DNA from: Candidatus Rifleibacteriota bacterium
Lineage (GTDB): Bacteria > Riflebacteria > Ozemobacteria > Ozemobacterales > Ozemobacteraceae
Direction: 5' to 3'
NCBI GenBank assembly: GCA_017526725.1
Contig: JAFXRA010000063.1
Coordinates: forward strand, 1 to 21,979
DNA length: 21,979 bases
Shown here: piece by piece, positions 1-5,952 of the stretch
Numbering within the stretch: position 1 is the first letter of the stretch
Layout: each line of letters opens with the position of its first letter
The notes under the pieces: model-generated
The model's input: the letters and a program-made list of their open reading frames with translations, nothing else
Databases searched by the model: none
What the model was told of the DNA's origin: nothing
Program-made: the position numbers and the translations under genes

Positions 1-65
1 AGATTGAGCCATCGTTACCAGTTGTCTGTTATCTGTTGACAGATAAATTACTAGTTGTTGGGCAA

Positions 66-210
66 TTCCCACAGCGAAGCGTCACACTTTTAACCCTTCC
101 AACCCTTCTCACCCTTCCAACCCTTCCAACAATTCCCACAGTGAAACGTCCCACAAGTTGCGTAAGCGACTGCCCCACTATCTGCACAAGAGCCGCAGGC
201 TCTGTCGCTC
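66..210 (+). repeat. Array of short variable hairpins with TCCCACA spacers
   Basis: Short stem-loops follow one another, separated by TTCCCACA or GTCCCACA. They are GC-GAA-GC at 74-80, GT-GAA-AC at 141-147, AGTTGC-GTAA-GCGACT at 156-171 (one T-G wobble) and AGAGCC-GCA-GGCTCT at 189-203. Stem sequences differ completely while the loops keep a GNA or GNNA pattern and the spacer is conserved. The same module occurs at 3293-3368 (inverted), 3530-3580 and 21820-21873. It has no coding logic: the open frames across it are low-complexity. Confidence 0.7.
92..136 (+). repeat. Nonamer tandem tract, consensus (A/C)ACCCTTC(C/T)
   Basis: Five consecutive 9-base units are in register: AACCCTTCC, AACCCTTCT, CACCCTTCC, AACCCTTCC and AACAATTCC. 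The last unit runs into the CACA spacer of the hairpin array. The same nonamers border the hairpin array at 21758-21909, so tract and hairpins form one composite intergenic repeat. The period is a multiple of three, which explains the TLP/TLL-rich spurious reading frames here. Confidence 0.75.
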
Positions 211-297
211 TTTTGCTCCCTGCTCTGCTGCTCTTTTCCCTTTTTCCACTCAATCCCTTAACTCCCTTAATCTCTTAACCCTTATTCCCTTATCTCT
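204..297 (+). repeat. Pyrimidine-rich low-complexity tract
   Basis: The stretch is almost only C and T with scattered A. GCTCTGCTGCTCTT-like words come first, then loosely periodic CCCTTAACT/CCCTTAATC/TCTTAACC words of about nine bases. It looks like a decayed continuation of the nonamer tract. I see no gene or RNA in it. Confidence 0.5.
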
Positions 298-304
298 AAA
301 AATA

Positions 305-313
305 TGCTATACT
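305..313 (+). promoter_or_regulatory. Extended -10 promoter for the isomerase-like gene
   Basis: TGC followed by TATACT (308-313) makes a good extended -10 element 35 bases before the ATG at 348. The -35 region near 285-290 (TTCCCT) is poor, as is tolerated when TGn precedes the -10. Confidence 0.5.
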
Positions 314-347
314 TTTGTACACAGAAATCAGTTGCGGGAGAACAGCT

Positions 348-1565
348 ATGACTACCGGTATATTGTTTTTGCATTCATTATCACAAGATAAAGACAGACT
401 TGTTCAATTAAAAAAGAATTTTAATACTGCTTGTCTTTCTTCATTTGGTTGTCGTGAAATTACAGAAAATCAATTTGATTCCTGCGATTTTATCGTTGTA
501 ATGATACTTACCGGTGGAACAGAAAATTTCTTCTTAAAACTTTGGCCATCAATAAAAGCTTCTGGCAAATCTTTTGTAATAGCTTCCAGCGAAACTGACA
601 ACTCTTTGCCTGCTGCTGTAGAAATCTTAAGCTGGCTGCGTCAGAATGAGCCAGAATGCAGAACTTCAATAGTTCATGGAAGTTTTGAAGCTCAGGCCCA
701 GAAAATTCAAAAGCTTGTTTCTGTAGATATGGGAATGACCTTAGAAGGTCAGGTTATTGGGGTCATTGGCGGCCCATCAAAATGGCTTATAGCTTCTGCT
801 CCTGATTTCGCAAAAATAGAAGACAATACTGGGGCTAAAGTTCTGACAATTCCGATGGAAGAGTTTGAACAGTATATTGCTCAGGTTGAAGATGATGAAA
901 AGAAGGAATTTGCAAAGCGTTTTGAAGAAAGAAAAGCAAATATTCCTATAGAAGAACTTTATCTTTCTGGAACGATTTATGCTGGTTTAAAGAGATTGAT
1001 AGCTGCTAAGGAACTTACAGCTATAACAATCAGATGTTTTGATTTGCTCACGACTCATAAAACTACAGGCTGTATGGCTCTTTCCCTGTTGAATGACGAA
1101 GGCGTACCTGCTGGCTGTGTAGGCGATGTTCCAGCTCTTATTTCTATGATGATAGCTAAAGATGCTTTAAGAAAAGCAGCATTTATGGCTAATGTTTCCA
1201 GCATCAGGGGTTCGGTAGTAACTTTTGCTCATTGCACCTGCCCAACAAGTATTCTTAGTTTCTATCATCTTGAAACTCATTTTGAGTCTGGGCTAGGCGT
1301 TTCTGTTGCCGGTGAATTCCAGGAACGTTTCTTTACAATGCTTAGAGTAGACCCTATTGAAAAGCGTTATGTCATGATGAAGGGAGAATCTATGGAACAT
1401 AAGTATTCTCCGAATCTTTGCCGAACTCAATTGAAGCTCGATATGCCAGGTGTTGATAGTTATTTCTTCAACAAGCCCTTAGGAAACCATCATATTCTTA
1501 TTCCTGGAGATAATTTGAATAAACTTCAAGAATGGTTCTACGCCGAAGGTTACGCTAGGGTATAA
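348..1565 (+). CDS. L-fucose/L-arabinose isomerase-like protein
   Basis: A 405-residue cytosolic protein related to the C-terminal half of L-fucose and L-arabinose isomerases, which interconvert aldoses and ketoses using a bound divalent metal. The family signature runs from about residue 226: FDLLTTHKTTGCMALSLL, then NDEGVPAGCVGDVPAL, HFESG, NLCRTQ and PLGNHHILIPGD. By family comparison the likely metal ligands are E251, D260 and one of H381/H382. The N-terminal half (1-220) is the less conserved Rossmann-like part. I chose the ATG at 348 because CGGGAG (335-340) lies at proper spacing; the ATG at 315 has no ribosome site and would start inside the promoter. No kinase, aldolase or sugar transporter lies beside it, so the substrate is unknown and a true isomerase activity is not certain. 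It is monocistronic, with repeats on both sides. Confidence 0.75.
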   Translation: MTTGILFLHSLSQDKDRLVQLKKNFNTACLSSFGCREITENQFDSCDFIVVMILTGGTENFFLKLWPSIKASGKSFVIASSETDNSLPAAVEILSWLRQNEPECRTSIVHGSFEAQAQKIQKLVSVDMGMTLEGQVIGVIGGPSKWLIASAPDFAKIEDNTGAKVLTIPMEEFEQYIAQVEDDEKKEFAKRFEERKANIPIEELYLSGTIYAGLKRLIAAKELTAITIRCFDLLTTHKTTGCMALSLLNDEGVPAGCVGDVPALISMMIAKDALRKAAFMANVSSIRGSVVTFAHCTCPTSILSFYHLETHFESGLGVSVAGEFQERFFTMLRVDPIEKRYVMMKGESMEHKYSPNLCRTQLKLDMPGVDSYFFNKPLGNHHILIPGDNLNKLQEWFYAEGYARV

Positions 1566-1572
1566 GAGTTTA

Positions 1573-1829
1573 GAGCTTAGAGCGTAGAGAATAAATCATA
1601 GATTTTAGTATATAAATTTATATTACTAAAGTTTTAGCTTCAGTTGTTTTATTAACTTTATTATCATTCTGTTTATTTCTTCAGAAAGATTTAATAAAGG
1701 ATTAATTAGTTCTATTAATTCTGGGTATAGTTCACTGCATATCTCTATTTGAGTTATTAATTCAGATAAAGAACCCTTTGCCAAACAATCAAATCTCTAT
1801 AGCTCATGTGTTCTCCTTACTCTAAGCTC
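1573..1829. repeat. 10-bp inverted repeat around a gene remnant
   Basis: GAGCTTAGAG at 1573-1582 and its exact complement CTCTAAGCTC at 1820-1829 flank the four-helix-bundle remnant. Beyond the right copy the TCT/GCTCT-type words continue to about 1853. This resembles recombination or insertion scars, but the sequence is too low in complexity to prove a mobile element. Confidence 0.4.
1626..1796 (-). pseudogene. Remnant of a four-helix-bundle (23S rRNA intervening-sequence) protein
   Basis: Reading the minus strand from 1796 gives about 56 codons ending at a stop (1626-1628), with an in-frame stop immediately upstream and no start codon or ribosome site. The peptide begins RFDCLAKGSLSEL, continues with TQIEICSELYPEL and ends EEINRMIIKLIKQLK. 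This matches the C-terminal half of the small S23/IVP four-helix-bundle family (typically about 115-125 residues, with an AKGS/ARGS-type turn and an EI.RM...I..L ending). The N-terminal two helices are missing, so it is a 5'-truncated remnant. It lies between inverted GAGCTTAGAG repeats and downstream of hflX on the same strand. The family assignment is from memory of conserved positions. Confidence 0.6.
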
Positions 1830-1854
1830 TTTTGCTCTCTGCTCTTTGCTCTAA

Positions 1855-1867
1855 GAGATGAAATCTC
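1855..1867 (-). terminator. Weak hairpin after hflX
   Basis: GAGAT-GAA-ATCTC (1855-1859, 1863-1867) forms a small stem just past the hflX stop codon. There is no T-run, so termination is doubtful. It also fits the variable-stem/GAA-loop hairpins found elsewhere in the window. Confidence 0.3.
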
Positions 1868-1874
1868 GTCTGCT

Positions 1875-3158
1875 CTATAATTGCTCTATCTTCACTTGTG
1901 GTATCGATTTCAGCATATTCAGATAGGTATTAGGCAGTTCTGCTTTTATAGTGACTGTTCCCTGGCCCCATTCCTGAGAATATACTTTCCCAATACTCAT
2001 AATATCGCCCATAAACTGGTTTCCTACAGGTAAAACTATATTAACCAGTTTTCTGTTGCGTTTCATTATTTCTGAAATCTTTGTAAGGAGAATATCTAAG
2101 TTGGTTTTGTTAGCGGCAGAAATCTTGATATGGTTGGGGTAGGCAGCTTCTAACAGCTCATCAGGAACGACTTGTCCTTTATCTATTTTATTGAAAACAT
2201 AAATCTTTTCGTGATTTGAAGCGCCTATTTCGTGCAGAACTTTTTCAACAGCATTAAGCTGTTCTCTGAACTGTGGATCTGATATATCGCAGACTATAAG
2301 CAGAACTTCAGACTGAACAACGCTTTCAAGAGTTGCTTTAAAAGCATTGACCAGAAGGTGAGGCAATTTTCTGATAAAACCAACTGTGTCTGAAACTATA
2401 CACCAATAGCCGTCTTTTAAGTCGATTCTTCTTGCTGTTGGGTCGAGAGTTGTAAAAAGCCCATTGCACATCTGGACATTACTGCCTGAAATGGCATTTA
2501 ACAGTGTTGATTTGCCTGCATTTGTATAACCAACTAATGAAAATAAAGGTGCAAAACGATCGACACGCTTTTTCCCTTGCTGTTCACGAGTCTTAGCTAC
2601 TTTTTCCAGTTCTTCTTCCAACTTTTTTATCTTTGTGCTGATGATTCGGCGGTCAGTTTCAAGCTGGGTTTCACCTGGGCCCTTTAAACCAATACCACCT
2701 CTTTGTCTTTCAAGATGTGTCCACATTTTTAAAAGTCTTGGATACTGATAATGAAGCATGGCAAGTTCTACTTGTAGTTTACCTTCGCGTGTAGATGCGT
2801 GAGCAGCAAAAATATCAAGAATAACAGAAGTTCGGTCTTTTACTCTTAGGCCTATTGCTTTTTCGATATTTTTCATCTGCATGGCGCTAAGTTCATCGTC
2901 TGCAACTATATATTCTGCTTCTAGTCTTTCAGCTTCAGCTTTGGCTTCTTCTAGTTTGCCTGTTCCCAAATATTCTACTCTTGAAGCAGCTTCTCGTTTT
3001 TGAACAATCTGACCAACCATTATTGCACCCAGGGTTTTTAACAGTTCAGATAATTCATTAAGGGAATTTTCCAGTTCTGTGTCGCTTTGATCAGGTCTTT
3101 GAACAGCTATAGCCATGACTTTAGCTTTTTCTTGTTTGTTTTCTTTCATTTCACGCAT
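1875..3158 (-). CDS. hflX: GTPase HflX
   Basis: A 427-residue ribosome-associated GTPase that binds the 50S subunit and is linked to ribosome splitting and rescue under stress. The N-terminal HflX domain (about 20-200) holds the glycine-rich family motif GLKGPGETQLETDRR (157-171) after a region with the ribosome-contacting helices. The G domain follows: G1 GYTNAGKS (210-217), switch I TTLDPT (236-241), G3 DTVGF (257-261) and G4 NKID (323-326). All motifs are intact and the length is normal. The start is supported by GAGG ten bases upstream of the ATG; MREMKENKQEK is a short charged extension. The gene stands alone on the minus strand, divergent from the group starting at 3734, with its own promoter at 3188-3216. 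Confidence 0.95.
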   Translation of the reverse strand: MREMKENKQEKAKVMAIAVQRPDQSDTELENSLNELSELLKTLGAIMVGQIVQKREAASRVEYLGTGKLEEAKAEAERLEAEYIVADDELSAMQMKNIEKAIGLRVKDRTSVILDIFAAHASTREGKLQVELAMLHYQYPRLLKMWTHLERQRGGIGLKGPGETQLETDRRIISTKIKKLEEELEKVAKTREQQGKKRVDRFAPLFSLVGYTNAGKSTLLNAISGSNVQMCNGLFTTLDPTARRIDLKDGYWCIVSDTVGFIRKLPHLLVNAFKATLESVVQSEVLLIVCDISDPQFREQLNAVEKVLHEIGASNHEKIYVFNKIDKGQVVPDELLEAAYPNHIKISAANKTNLDILLTKISEIMKRNRKLVNIVLPVGNQFMGDIMSIGKVYSQEWGQGTVTIKAELPNTYLNMLKSIPQVKIEQL

Positions 3159-3187
3159 ATTTGCTTTGCCTCACTTTGTAGAAGATA

Positions 3188-3216
3188 ATTATACTTAATA
3201 TCGTGATTATATGCAA
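3188..3216 (-). promoter_or_regulatory. sigma70 promoter of hflX
   Basis: On the minus strand TTGCAT (3216-3211) is followed by exactly 17 bases and a perfect TATAAT (3193-3188). Transcription would begin near 3180, giving a leader of about 20 bases before the hflX ATG. Confidence 0.75.
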
Positions 3217-3292
3217 GATTAGCCAAGCTATCTCTAAAGCTCTTCCTTGGTGGAGAGAATTAGGTTGTTTAGAGCCTGCAAATCTATGGAAA

Positions 3293-3368
3293 GTGGGACG
3301 AGGCTAAAGCCTCTGTGAGACGATTGCTGCCGCAATCTGTGAGACGGCTATTTCATAGCCCGTGGGAA
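3293..3368 (-). repeat. Inverted copy of the variable hairpin array
   Basis: On the plus strand the order is GTGGGAC, stem GAGGC-TAAA-GCCTC (3300-3313), TGTGAGAC, stem GATTGC-TGCC-GCAATC (3322-3337), TGTGAGAC, stem GGCTAT-TTC-ATAGCC (3346-3360), CGTGGGA. Read on the minus strand these are GNA/GNNA-like loops (GAA, GGCA, TTTA) separated by GTCTCACA, the same design as the arrays at 66, 3530 and 21820. All three stems are perfectly paired although unrelated in sequence. An open frame from about 3315 crosses the array and is rejected as a gene. Confidence 0.75.
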
Positions 3369-3470
3369 TTGAATAACGAAAATTCTATTAGTTCTAATTG
3401 TTTGAGTTGTTCATTATTCCATTTACTGATGCTCCCCAAAAGGCTTTCGTCTGCCTACAGCAGCCACTTC

Positions 3471-3487
3471 CCCCGCCTATTGCGGGG
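3471..3487. repeat. Isolated GC-rich hairpin
   Basis: CCCCGC (3471-3476) pairs perfectly with GCGGGG (3482-3487) around CTATT. It is unusually GC-rich for this window and lacks a T-tract, so it is more likely a repeat hairpin than a terminator. The rest of 3369-3529 shows no gene. Confidence 0.45.
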
Positions 3488-3529
3488 ACATATCTTCTAT
3501 ACCACTTACGTTTCGAACGCTTATAACAA

Positions 3530-3580
3530 TTACCACAGTGAAACGTCCCACAACGAAGTGTCCCACAGCGAAGCGCATCA
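3530..3580 (+). repeat. Variable hairpin array, third copy
   Basis: Three minimal hairpins GT-GAA-AC (3538-3544), AC-GAA-GT (3553-3559) and GC-GAA-GC (3568-3574) are separated by two identical GTCCCACA octamers (3545-3552, 3560-3567). The stems are only two base pairs, yet each remains self-complementary. Nonamer-like words (AACGCTTAT, AACAATTAC) lead in from the left, as in the arrays at the window ends. Confidence 0.7.
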
Positions 3581-3672
3581 CTTCATATTTTATGGTCTTA
3601 CATCACACTTTACACCAATCTCACCACCAAGCTTATAATTAAAAGAAAAAGTTTGCATTTACCATGGGCTTG

Positions 3673-3702
3673 TTAGACATAAAAATCGAATTAGGTTATA
3701 AT
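3673..3702 (+). promoter_or_regulatory. Promoter for the 3734 gene group
   Basis: TTAGAC (3673-3678), an 18-base spacer and TATAAT (3697-3702) lie 31 bases before the ATG at 3734. It probably also serves the hydrolase and trmO genes downstream. Confidence 0.55.
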
Positions 3703-3733
3703 AAATATTAACAATAAATGTGGAATCATTATT

Positions 3734-4165
3734 ATGAATAACAGCGAATACGAAAAAAAATACGATGACGAATATAGAAGTAGAGCTTTTCAAGAAGAAT
3801 ATGATTCCTATGTAAAAAATCATAAACCACAGTATAATAACGTTGAGTTACAGAACGAAATAGATGACGAAGAATACGCAAAGAAGAATTACGAATATAA
3901 AGAAAACGTAACGAAGAATAAAGAGATTGGAGATTACGTAGATAAAGAGAATAAAGAAGCCTTAGAAGAAAACGAAGAAGAGGAAGAAAAAAGATTCGGC
4001 TTTGAGTTAAAGATGCCTGTATTTGAACGTGTTGTTTGTAAAAAGCCGGAAGATGAGGAAACCGAAAACTTAATAAGTACCTTAGTGCAAATCTTTTTTG
4101 TTTGTCTGCTTGCTTTACCTCTTTTACAAATAATTAGTTATTTATTTAGAGTATTTTTAAGGTAG
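3734..4165 (+). CDS. Highly charged tail-anchored membrane protein, unknown
   Basis: A 143-residue protein I cannot assign. Residues 1-110 are extremely rich in Glu, Lys, Asp, Tyr and Asn (many EEY, KEN and EEEEE-type runs), predicted to be extended or helical and largely disordered. One hydrophobic segment, roughly residues 112-137 (LVQIFFVCLLALPLLQIISY inside it), ends just before a short RVFLR tail. That is the topology of a C-terminally anchored membrane protein with the charged part in the cytoplasm. The ribosome site is weak (GGA at 3722-3724). The upstream promoter and coding-like third positions support a real gene. It precedes the hydrolase gene by 55 bases and may be co-transcribed. 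No function is claimed. Confidence 0.65.
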   Translation: MNNSEYEKKYDDEYRSRAFQEEYDSYVKNHKPQYNNVELQNEIDDEEYAKKNYEYKENVTKNKEIGDYVDKENKEALEENEEEEEKRFGFELKMPVFERVVCKKPEDEETENLISTLVQIFFVCLLALPLLQIISYLFRVFLR

Positions 4166-4220
4166 TAAGATTGTTTTTACCAAATATAAAAAACATAAAA
4201 GCATTATAAGGAATAAACCA

Positions 4221-4946
4221 ATGACTCAGATTAGAACCACTTTTGATTTAAATGGCGTAGAAGTGCCTGCACTTGTTACTAGCAGGGGAATAGACAGTTC
4301 TGTTGTTATTAACCTGCATGGATTAGACGTTTCAAAAGAAGTTAATATTACTGACATGAATCGTTTGGAAGATGCCGGCTTTTGGTCTGTTACTATAGAC
4401 GCTCCTCATCATGGCGAAAGAAATGACGGCTACTTAGATATAATGCGTAACGCCAATCGTCGTGAAGCCTATTTAATGCTTCTTGCAATAATCAATCAGG
4501 AAGCTGCCGAAGTTGCAGATTTGGTTAATTTCTATAAATCACAAGGGAAAAAGGTTGCTGTTAGCGGAATTTCTATGGGGGCTTACGCTACTTATGCATT
4601 AATGATGATAAATCGCCAACCTGATTTGTTCGTTACTTTTATGGGAAACCCTGATTTCAGATATAAAGGTAGCAAATACTTTTCAACTTTAGAAATGTCA
4701 GGTCCAATAGATAACGTTGAAAAGATTTTCCCAGCAAATCTTTTGATAGTAAATGCAGGCAGCGATGATATAGTAGACCCGGACGGTGCTAGAAGATTTT
4801 ATAAGGCTGTAAAGCCTTTTTATAAAGAAGCCCCAGAAAAGCTTGAATACTTGGAATATCCAGAATCTGGTCATTTAATGAGACCAGAAGACTGGTTTAA
4901 TGCTTGGGATGCTTTAATTGAAAGATTGCATCGAGAAGGTTTCTGA
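4221..4946 (+). CDS. Alpha/beta hydrolase (prolyl-oligopeptidase/dienelactone-hydrolase-like)
   Basis: A 241-residue cytosolic alpha/beta-hydrolase without a signal peptide. The oxyanion-side motif NLHG is at 31-34, the nucleophile elbow GISMG at 116-120 (Ser118), the acid probably D182 or D183 in AGSDDIVDPDG, and the base His218 in PESGHLM. DAPHHGERN (60-68) is typical of the YitV/YuaF-like esterase and peptidase-S9-like branch. The triad is complete, so it should be an active esterase, thioesterase or peptidase; the substrate cannot be told. AAGGA lies seven bases before the ATG. The stop codon is two bases from the GTG start of the next gene, so the two are translationally coupled. Confidence 0.85.
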   Translation: MTQIRTTFDLNGVEVPALVTSRGIDSSVVINLHGLDVSKEVNITDMNRLEDAGFWSVTIDAPHHGERNDGYLDIMRNANRREAYLMLLAIINQEAAEVADLVNFYKSQGKKVAVSGISMGAYATYALMMINRQPDLFVTFMGNPDFRYKGSKYFSTLEMSGPIDNVEKIFPANLLIVNAGSDDIVDPDGARRFYKAVKPFYKEAPEKLEYLEYPESGHLMRPEDWFNAWDALIERLHREGF

Positions 4947-4948
4947 TA

Positions 4949-5716
4949 GTGAATTTTAATCCAATTGGGTTCATGAAATGCGAACGCTGTTATCATGAAG
5001 AACAGCCTCGCCAAGGTAATCTATCAGATTCTAAGGGTTATATAGAGCTAGTTTCAGGTTATAATTATGAACAGGGCTTGAAAGATCTTGATGGTTTCAG
5101 CCGAATCTGGCTTATTTATGAGTTTCATCAAAACAAGACCTGGCGGCCATTAGCTAACCCTCCAAGAACTGATGGAAAAGGGCGGAAGGGTGTTTTTGCA
5201 ACCCGTTCGCCTTACAGACCCAATCAGATTGGTTTAAGCTGCGTGAAGCTTATTTCCATAAAGAAAAATAGAATTTATATAGCCGATTCTGATTTGCTGA
5301 ATGAGACTCCGATTTTAGATATCAAGCCATATATTCCTGGGTATGACTCTTTCCCAGAGGCTAGAACTGGGTGGTTGGAAAACGTAATTGACGATATTTA
5401 TGATATTGAATATTCGGAATCAGCCAAAGAGAAGATTGATTTTTTAAAAGAGAAAAAGGTTGATTTGGAAGGGGTTATTGATGCGCAACTTGGTCACGAC
5501 CCTTTTGATAAATCACGCAACAAGTTCATAAAGAGCGAAGATAGTTATGTTTTACGCTTTAAAAGTTGGAGAATATCTTTTGTAATTAATGACCGAAAGG
5601 TTTTTATAAAAGATATTTCATCTGGTTATACAGATTTTTCAACTTGTTTAGGAAATGATACTGAAGAAGATTTAGCTATTCACCGCTACTTTAGAGAAGA
5701 ATTCACCAACCACTAA
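4949..5716 (+). CDS. trmO: TrmO/TsaA-type tRNA (t6A37-N6)-methyltransferase
   Basis: A 255-residue member of the TsaA/TrmO (YaeB) family. E. coli TrmO methylates N6-threonylcarbamoyladenosine at position 37 of tRNA-Thr using S-adenosylmethionine. The beta-barrel domain (1-140) shows IGFMKCE at the start, the hallmark RSPYRPNQIGLS (86-97) and DLLNETPILDIKPYIP (115-130). A C-terminal domain (about 150-255) with ILxFK-like strand elements matches the longer bacterial form (E. coli about 235 residues). The start is GTG at 4949, supported by AGAAGG inside the end of the hydrolase gene. Q93 replaces the more usual Pro in RPNPIGLS, a mild substitution. The pairing with the hydrolase has no obvious pathway logic. 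Confidence 0.9.
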   Translation: MNFNPIGFMKCERCYHEEQPRQGNLSDSKGYIELVSGYNYEQGLKDLDGFSRIWLIYEFHQNKTWRPLANPPRTDGKGRKGVFATRSPYRPNQIGLSCVKLISIKKNRIYIADSDLLNETPILDIKPYIPGYDSFPEARTGWLENVIDDIYDIEYSESAKEKIDFLKEKKVDLEGVIDAQLGHDPFDKSRNKFIKSEDSYVLRFKSWRISFVINDRKVFIKDISSGYTDFSTCLGNDTEEDLAIHRYFREEFTNH

Positions 5717-5759
5717 CCACCAACTACGCCAGGCTTCGCTTTGCTTTCCGCTCTGGGTA

Positions 5760-5836
5760 GTCTACTCATTGTCATAAACGTAATTCTTTCGGGGCTAAAT
5801 CCCATACGCTATACTTTTTATGACAAATGTATAGAC
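5760..5836 (+). repeat. ~76-bp palindromic repeat, copy A (free-standing)
   Basis: GTCTACTCATTGTCATAAACG on the left pairs with TATGACAAATGTATAGAC on the right around a partly paired middle (GGGGCTAAATCCC). It is one of four copies (13246-13321, 18769-18844, 21670-21744). A and D stand alone and share left-flank words (TTGC, GCTCTG); B and C are reversed and embedded in a larger element. Around it, 5717-5952 holds no gene, only ACC/CAC-rich low-complexity sequence on both sides. Confidence 0.8.
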
Positions 5837-5897
5837 TTTCCTTATCTCTCAGTTCTCACTTTTCACCCACCACCAATCACCAAACACCAAATTACTC

Positions 5898-5927
5898 TTG
5901 CCCCAAATTGCTTATTTGTTATATCAT
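5898..5927 (+). promoter_or_regulatory. Possible promoter for the Hint-pcrA operon
   Basis: TTGCCC (5898-5903), an 18-base spacer and TATCAT (5922-5927) precede the Hint gene ATG by about 25 bases. Both hexamers are imperfect. Confidence 0.35.
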
Positions 5928-5952
5928 AACCAAAAATAATTTGGATTTTTAA

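Noticed and set aside
36..64. TTGACA at 36-41 as a promoter
   Set aside because: No acceptable -10 at 16-18 bases; the hexamer is part of a small TATCTGT/ACAGATA palindrome.
92..136. Telomere-like repeat (ACCCTTCC) marking a chromosome end
   Set aside because: Only a few degenerate copies, interrupted, internal to the sequence and mixed with hairpins; a bacterial intergenic repeat is the simpler reading.
66..210. CRISPR array
   Set aside because: The repeated octamer is too short, the 'spacers' are self-complementary and of unequal length (7-16 bases), and no cas genes are near.
36..391. Open frames across the left-end repeats (about 75-80 codons, both strands)
   Set aside because: They translate the nonamer and hairpin repeats into TLP/TLL- or RVGRVG-like low-complexity peptides, with no ribosome site.
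3315..3638. 107-codon plus-strand frame after hflX
   Set aside because: It runs through two hairpin arrays, has no ribosome site and shows no protein-like pattern; the repeats explain it.
5741..5929. 62-codon plus-strand frame between trmO and the Hint gene
   Set aside because: It lies over palindromic repeat copy A and ACC-rich filler.
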